Under the pieces are notes generated by a model. The model did no database searches. It was not told where the DNA came from and saw nothing but the letters and a program-made list of their open reading frames with translations. From Anaerolineae bacterium (GTDB lineage: Bacteria > Chloroflexota > Anaerolineae > E26-bin7), in NCBI GenBank assembly GCA_029933115.1, contig JAOZOT010000115.1:1-9589 (forward strand): 9,589 bases of DNA. The letters are read 5' to 3'. Shown in pieces: positions 7,161 to 9,589 of this stretch. The position numbers and the translations under genes are program-made. How positions within the stretch are numbered: the first letter of the stretch is position 1; every line of letters starts with the position of its first letter.

Positions 7161-7419
7161 CTTTAGCCTGCCATTGGATGATGTAATCATCGTGGCGGAC
7201 AGACAGGTCGCCAGGGCTGTCCGTGTCCTCTCCTGCCAGCCCAATTAGCTTCATCGCCGGGTCTTCCTCTGGCGGGATCACCTCGCGGGCCAGGTGCTCC
7301 AGTCCTCGACGCAGCACAGCCGCCTGCGAAATGCCCAACCGCTGAGCCAGACTGGCCAGCAATGACTGGTGAACCGTATCCAGGTAGACTTGTACCGGCT
7401 TCTTCTCTGTGACAGCCAT
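7147..7419 (-). CDS. vapB: Ribbon-helix-helix antitoxin, VapB-like
   Basis: A 90-residue protein begins with an RHH DNA-binding segment: PVQVYLDTVHQSLLASLAQ at 8-26, then RLGISQAAVLRRGLEHLA to residue 44. A short acidic linker follows, then the C-terminal tail DLSVRHDDYIIQW (71-83), a pattern common in antitoxins that dock into a PIN toxin groove. It should bind VapC and, with it, repress its own promoter. The ATG at 7419 is preferred because gggaggggaaaag lies immediately upstream; a GTG five codons earlier would consume the ribosome binding site. It overlaps vapC by 14 nt and lies downstream of a near-consensus promoter. Confidence 0.88.
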   Translation of the reverse strand: MAVTEKKPVQVYLDTVHQSLLASLAQRLGISQAAVLRRGLEHLAREVIPPEEDPAMKLIGLAGEDTDSPGDLSVRHDDYIIQWQAKDDGR

Positions 7420-7442
7420 CTTTTCCCCTCCCACAGCTCAAA

Positions 7443-7491
7443 GATACATTTACCCTAATGCATGTATTCTATCACATGAAAACACAAATGT
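7443..7491. promoter_or_regulatory. Candidate VapB/VapBC operator with four alternating half-sites
   Basis: Four 4-base half-sites alternate: acat 7446-7449, atgt 7462-7465, acat 7474-7477 and atgt 7488-7491. The middle pair forms a perfect inverted repeat, catgt (7461-7465) and acatg (7474-7478), flanking the -10. A second, atacat (7444-7449) and atgtat (7462-7467), lies just downstream of it. This is the kind of array an RHH antitoxin binds for autoregulation. The assignment is inferred from position only. Confidence 0.45.
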
Positions 7492-7494
7492 CAA
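7466..7494 (-). promoter_or_regulatory. Sigma70-type promoter of vapBC (and probably pckG)
   Basis: On the minus strand a perfect -35 ttgaca (7489-7494) is separated by 17 nt from tagaat (7466-7471), which has five of six consensus bases. Transcription would begin near 7459, about 40 nt upstream of the vapB ATG. It is the best promoter seen in the window and lies just after the glcD stop. Confidence 0.8.
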
Positions 7495-7508
7495 AGGGGC
7501 GGATTCCA

Positions 7509-7524
7509 GGATTCAGTAGAATCC
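7509..7524 (-). other. Small hairpin after glcD
   Basis: A perfect 6-bp stem ggattc/gaatcc (7509-7514 and 7519-7524) with a 4-nt loop lies 5 nt past the glcD stop and before the vapB promoter. There is no adjacent T-run, so it may be only a weak stop or a 3'-end stabiliser. An additional ggattcc occurs at 7501-7507. Confidence 0.35.
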
Positions 7525-7528
7525 AGCT

Positions 7529-8905
7529 TCAGGCGGGGAAGATCTTCCCTGGGTTCAAAATCCCCTTCGGGTCGAGGGCTTTTTTGATGTTGCGCATGAC
7601 GTCTATGGCAATGGGGCCGAGGTTCATTTCCAGGTAGGGGCGCTTCAGGGCGCCCACGCCGTGCTCACCAGAGAGGGCTCCGCCCAACTCCACGGCGGCG
7701 GCAAAGATGTCGCCCACAGCTTGCTGGACCCGCTCCCACTCATCGGGGTCACGCCGGTCGAAGAGGATGTTGGGGTGCAGGTTGCCATCGCCGGCGTGGC
7801 CGAAAATGACGATGGGCAGGTCGTGCTTCCTGGAAATCTCTTTGAGGCGCGCCACCATCTCCGGAATGGCGCTGCGGGGCACGGTGATGTCCTCGCCCAG
7901 CTTGTTGGGCCGCTTTTGGCCTAGCGACGGAGAGACCGAGCGCCGCGCCTGCCACAGCTCATCGCTCTCGGCCGCTGTAGCGGCCACCCTGACTTCACCG
8001 GCCCCTTCCTGGCGGCAGATGTCGGCCACAACCTCAATGTCGCGGCTGGCGTCGGCTTCGTCGCCGTCGGTCTCGATGACCAAAATGGCCTCGGCTTCCC
8101 GGGGCAACCCTATGTGCAGATAGTCTTCCACAGAGTTGATAGCTGTCTCGTCCATCAGCTCCAACGTGGCCGGCAGGATGCCGGCACTCAGCACAGCGTT
8201 GACAGCTCGGCCGGCGTCGGCCAGCCTGGGGAAAGTGACCAGAGCGGTGCGCTTGGCCGGAGGCATCGCCAACAGTTTCACCGTCACCTCGGTGACAACG
8301 CCGAGGGTGCCTTCAGACCCGACCATGAGTTGCACCAAGTTGTAACCGGTCACGTTCTTGATAGCCTTGCCTCCGGTGCGGAAAATTCGGCCATCGGCCA
8401 GCACCACCTCCAGGGCCATGACATAGTCGCCGGTGACGCCGTATTTCAGACAGCGGGGACCACCGGCGTTGGCGGCCACGTTGCCGCCAATAGTTGACTG
8501 CCTGATGCTGGCCGGGTCTGGTGGATAGAAGAGCCCCTCCGCTTCCACTGCTGCGGCCAAGTCGGCCGTGATCACCCCCGCCTGGGCAGTGGCCATCATG
8601 TTGTCATGGTCAATCTCCAAGATGCGGTTCATGCGGGTCAGGCTGAGGGCGATACCACCGGAAAAGGGTATCGAGCCTGCCGCCAGGCCACTGCCCATGC
8701 CCCTGGGCACCACCGGAATACCCTCCCGGTAGGCTACCTTCAGTATCTCTGAGACTTCCTCCGTGCTGGCCGGCAGGACGGCCACATCGGGCCGGTGCTC
8801 GGTAAAAGTGCCATCGTAGGAATAACAGATCAGGTCCTCGGGGGAAGTCAACACCTGCTCCGGTCCGACGATGTTTTGCAGTTCTTCGATGATTTGTTCG
8901 TTCAT
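7529..8905 (-). CDS. glcD: FAD-binding oxidase subunit, GlcD-like (glycolate/D-lactate dehydrogenase)
   Basis: A 458-residue VAO/PCMH-type flavoprotein, the usual size for GlcD. The FAD-binding-4 domain shows PVVPRGMGSG (64-73), PDPAS (129-133), STIGGNVAANAGG (137-149) and TGYNLVQLMVGSEGTLG (186-202). The FAD-oxidase C-terminal domain has GHAGDGNLHP (369-378) and SGEHGVG (412-418), whose His residues form the substrate/metal site. It should oxidise a 2-hydroxy acid, such as glycolate to glyoxylate or D-lactate to pyruvate, and pass electrons to the Fe-S partner encoded 30 nt upstream. Substrate cannot be decided from sequence, so glcD is a family label. The ATG is supported by ggaggagc directly upstream. 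There is no signal peptide; the protein is probably cytosolic and membrane-associated through its partner. Confidence 0.88.
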   Translation of the reverse strand: MNEQIIEELQNIVGPEQVLTSPEDLICYSYDGTFTEHRPDVAVLPASTEEVSEILKVAYREGIPVVPRGMGSGLAAGSIPFSGGIALSLTRMNRILEIDHDNMMATAQAGVITADLAAAVEAEGLFYPPDPASIRQSTIGGNVAANAGGPRCLKYGVTGDYVMALEVVLADGRIFRTGGKAIKNVTGYNLVQLMVGSEGTLGVVTEVTVKLLAMPPAKRTALVTFPRLADAGRAVNAVLSAGILPATLELMDETAINSVEDYLHIGLPREAEAILVIETDGDEADASRDIEVVADICRQEGAGEVRVAATAAESDELWQARRSVSPSLGQKRPNKLGEDITVPRSAIPEMVARLKEISRKHDLPIVIFGHAGDGNLHPNILFDRRDPDEWERVQQAVGDIFAAAVELGGALSGEHGVGALKRPYLEMNLGPIAIDVMRNIKKALDPKGILNPGKIFPA

Positions 8906-8935
8906 GCTCCTCCGTTTCCACTCCTCGGTTGTGAG

Positions 8936-9589
8936 CTATTCTATCACCCTTGCCACCAACTCGGTGATGTCCATCACCCGCAGTCGGGCCTTCTCCCGCC
9001 GCACAGCACCGGTCAGGGTACGCTTGCATTGCTGGCAAGCGCTCACCAGATACCTGGCTCCTGTGTCGAGGGCCTGGGCCACGCGACGAGCGGCAATGGC
9101 CTCGGAGAGCGCACGGTCTATCGTCTCCAGGTTGCCCCCTCCGCCACAGCAGCGGGCGTTCTGGCGGTTGTCGGCCATTTCCACCAGACGGAGGCCAGGG
9201 ATGCTTTGCAACACGCGCCGGGGCGGATCGTACAGGCCGCTCTTGCGCCCCAGGTCGCAGGGATCGTGATAGGTAACGGTCTCGGGAAAGTCCTTCAATT
9301 TCAAGCGTCCCTCCTCGATCAGCTCCGCCAATAGCTCCGTGTCATGCAGCACCTCCAGGCTCATATCCTTCACCACATGGGGATAGGTATGACGCCAAAT
9401 GTGGTAACAGGAGGGACAGGAGACCACCACCCGCGAGGCTCCGCTGGCTTTGACCTGGGCCACGTTGTGGCGGATCATGGCCTCGGCTTTGTCACCCTGG
9501 CCGCTGATGAGCAACGGGTAGCCGCAGCACCATTCCTCACCGCCCAGCAAGGCATAGCTCACTCCGGCCGCTTCCATGACCTCGACCAG
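8936..9589 (-). CDS. glcF: GlcF-like Fe-S (CCG-domain) subunit, N-terminus outside the window
   Basis: The frame is open to the right window edge, so only about the last 217 residues are seen. It contains parts of two cysteine-rich CCG domains. The first has EEWCCGYPL and SCPSCYHIWRHTYP. The second has TYHDPCDLGR, ARCCGGGGN and SACQQCKRTL. Such domains occur in GlcF, LutA, HdrB/D and GlpC, where they bind an Fe-S cluster or serve in electron transfer to quinone. The N-terminal part, where GlcF carries two 4Fe-4S ferredoxin motifs, is not visible. Adjacency to the GlcD-like gene, 30 nt downstream in the same direction, supports a two-subunit 2-hydroxyacid dehydrogenase. An internal ATG at 9577 is not the real start because coding continues upstream. 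Confidence 0.82.
   Translation of the reverse strand: MVEVMEAAGVSYALLGGEEWCCGYPLLISGQGDKAEAMIRHNVAQVKASGASRVVVSCPSCYHIWRHTYPHVVKDMSLEVLHDTELLAELIEEGRLKLKDFPETVTYHDPCDLGRKSGLYDPPRRVLQSIPGLRLVEMADNRQNARCCGGGGNLETIDRALSEAIAARRVAQALDTGARYLVSACQQCKRTLTGAVRREKARLRVMDITELVARVIE

Noticed and set aside
7501..7528. Rho-independent terminator after glcD
   Set aside because: Stem is only 6 bp and no U-run follows, so listed only as a hairpin.

Overview
The window is GC-rich bacterial chromosome with short intergenic gaps, strong Shine-Dalgarno sequences and several coupled genes. The protein types (a large two-part GNAT-like protein, short NAD-type malic enzyme, GTP-type PEP carboxykinase, GlcD/GlcF pair, VapBC pair) would fit a heterotroph such as a Chloroflexota or deep-branching Gram-positive-like lineage. 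That placement is inference from protein style only; no marker gene is present.

Layout: an array of palindromic repeats (1-78) precedes a plus-strand acetyltransferase-like gene (132-1289). Everything else is on the minus strand. In transcription order from the right edge these are: a glcF-like Fe-S subunit, cut by the window end (8936-9589); glcD-like FAD oxidase (7529-8905); a strong promoter (7466-7494); vapB antitoxin (7147-7419); vapC PIN toxin (6705-7160); pckG, GTP-dependent PEP carboxykinase (4717-6711); an internally deleted insertion sequence with terminal inverted repeats (about 3608-4679) carrying only the C-terminal half of an IS1182-like DDE transposase; NAD-type malic enzyme (2234-3592); and a thioredoxin-reductase-like flavoprotein without its redox cysteines (1320-2216). 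The last gene converges on the acetyltransferase gene.

Metabolic reading (inference): GlcD/GlcF would oxidise glycolate or lactate to glyoxylate or pyruvate. PEP carboxykinase interconverts oxaloacetate and PEP, and malic enzyme converts malate to pyruvate. Together they form a C2/C3-acid entry and PEP-pyruvate-oxaloacetate node. The vapB, vapC and pckG reading frames overlap in series, so the toxin-antitoxin promoter may also supply pckG transcripts. Removing the IS leaves only about 52 nt between the pckG stop and the malic-enzyme start, so pckG and the malic-enzyme gene were probably one operon before the insertion.

I found no RNA gene, CRISPR array or recognisable defence island beyond the VapBC pair, and no clearly new system. 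The points most worth a second look are the vapBC-pckG coupling, the cysteine-less TrxR-like protein paired with malic enzyme, and the IS remnant between the two C4/C3 enzymes. No stretch longer than 300 bases lacks a gene or a mobile-element remnant.
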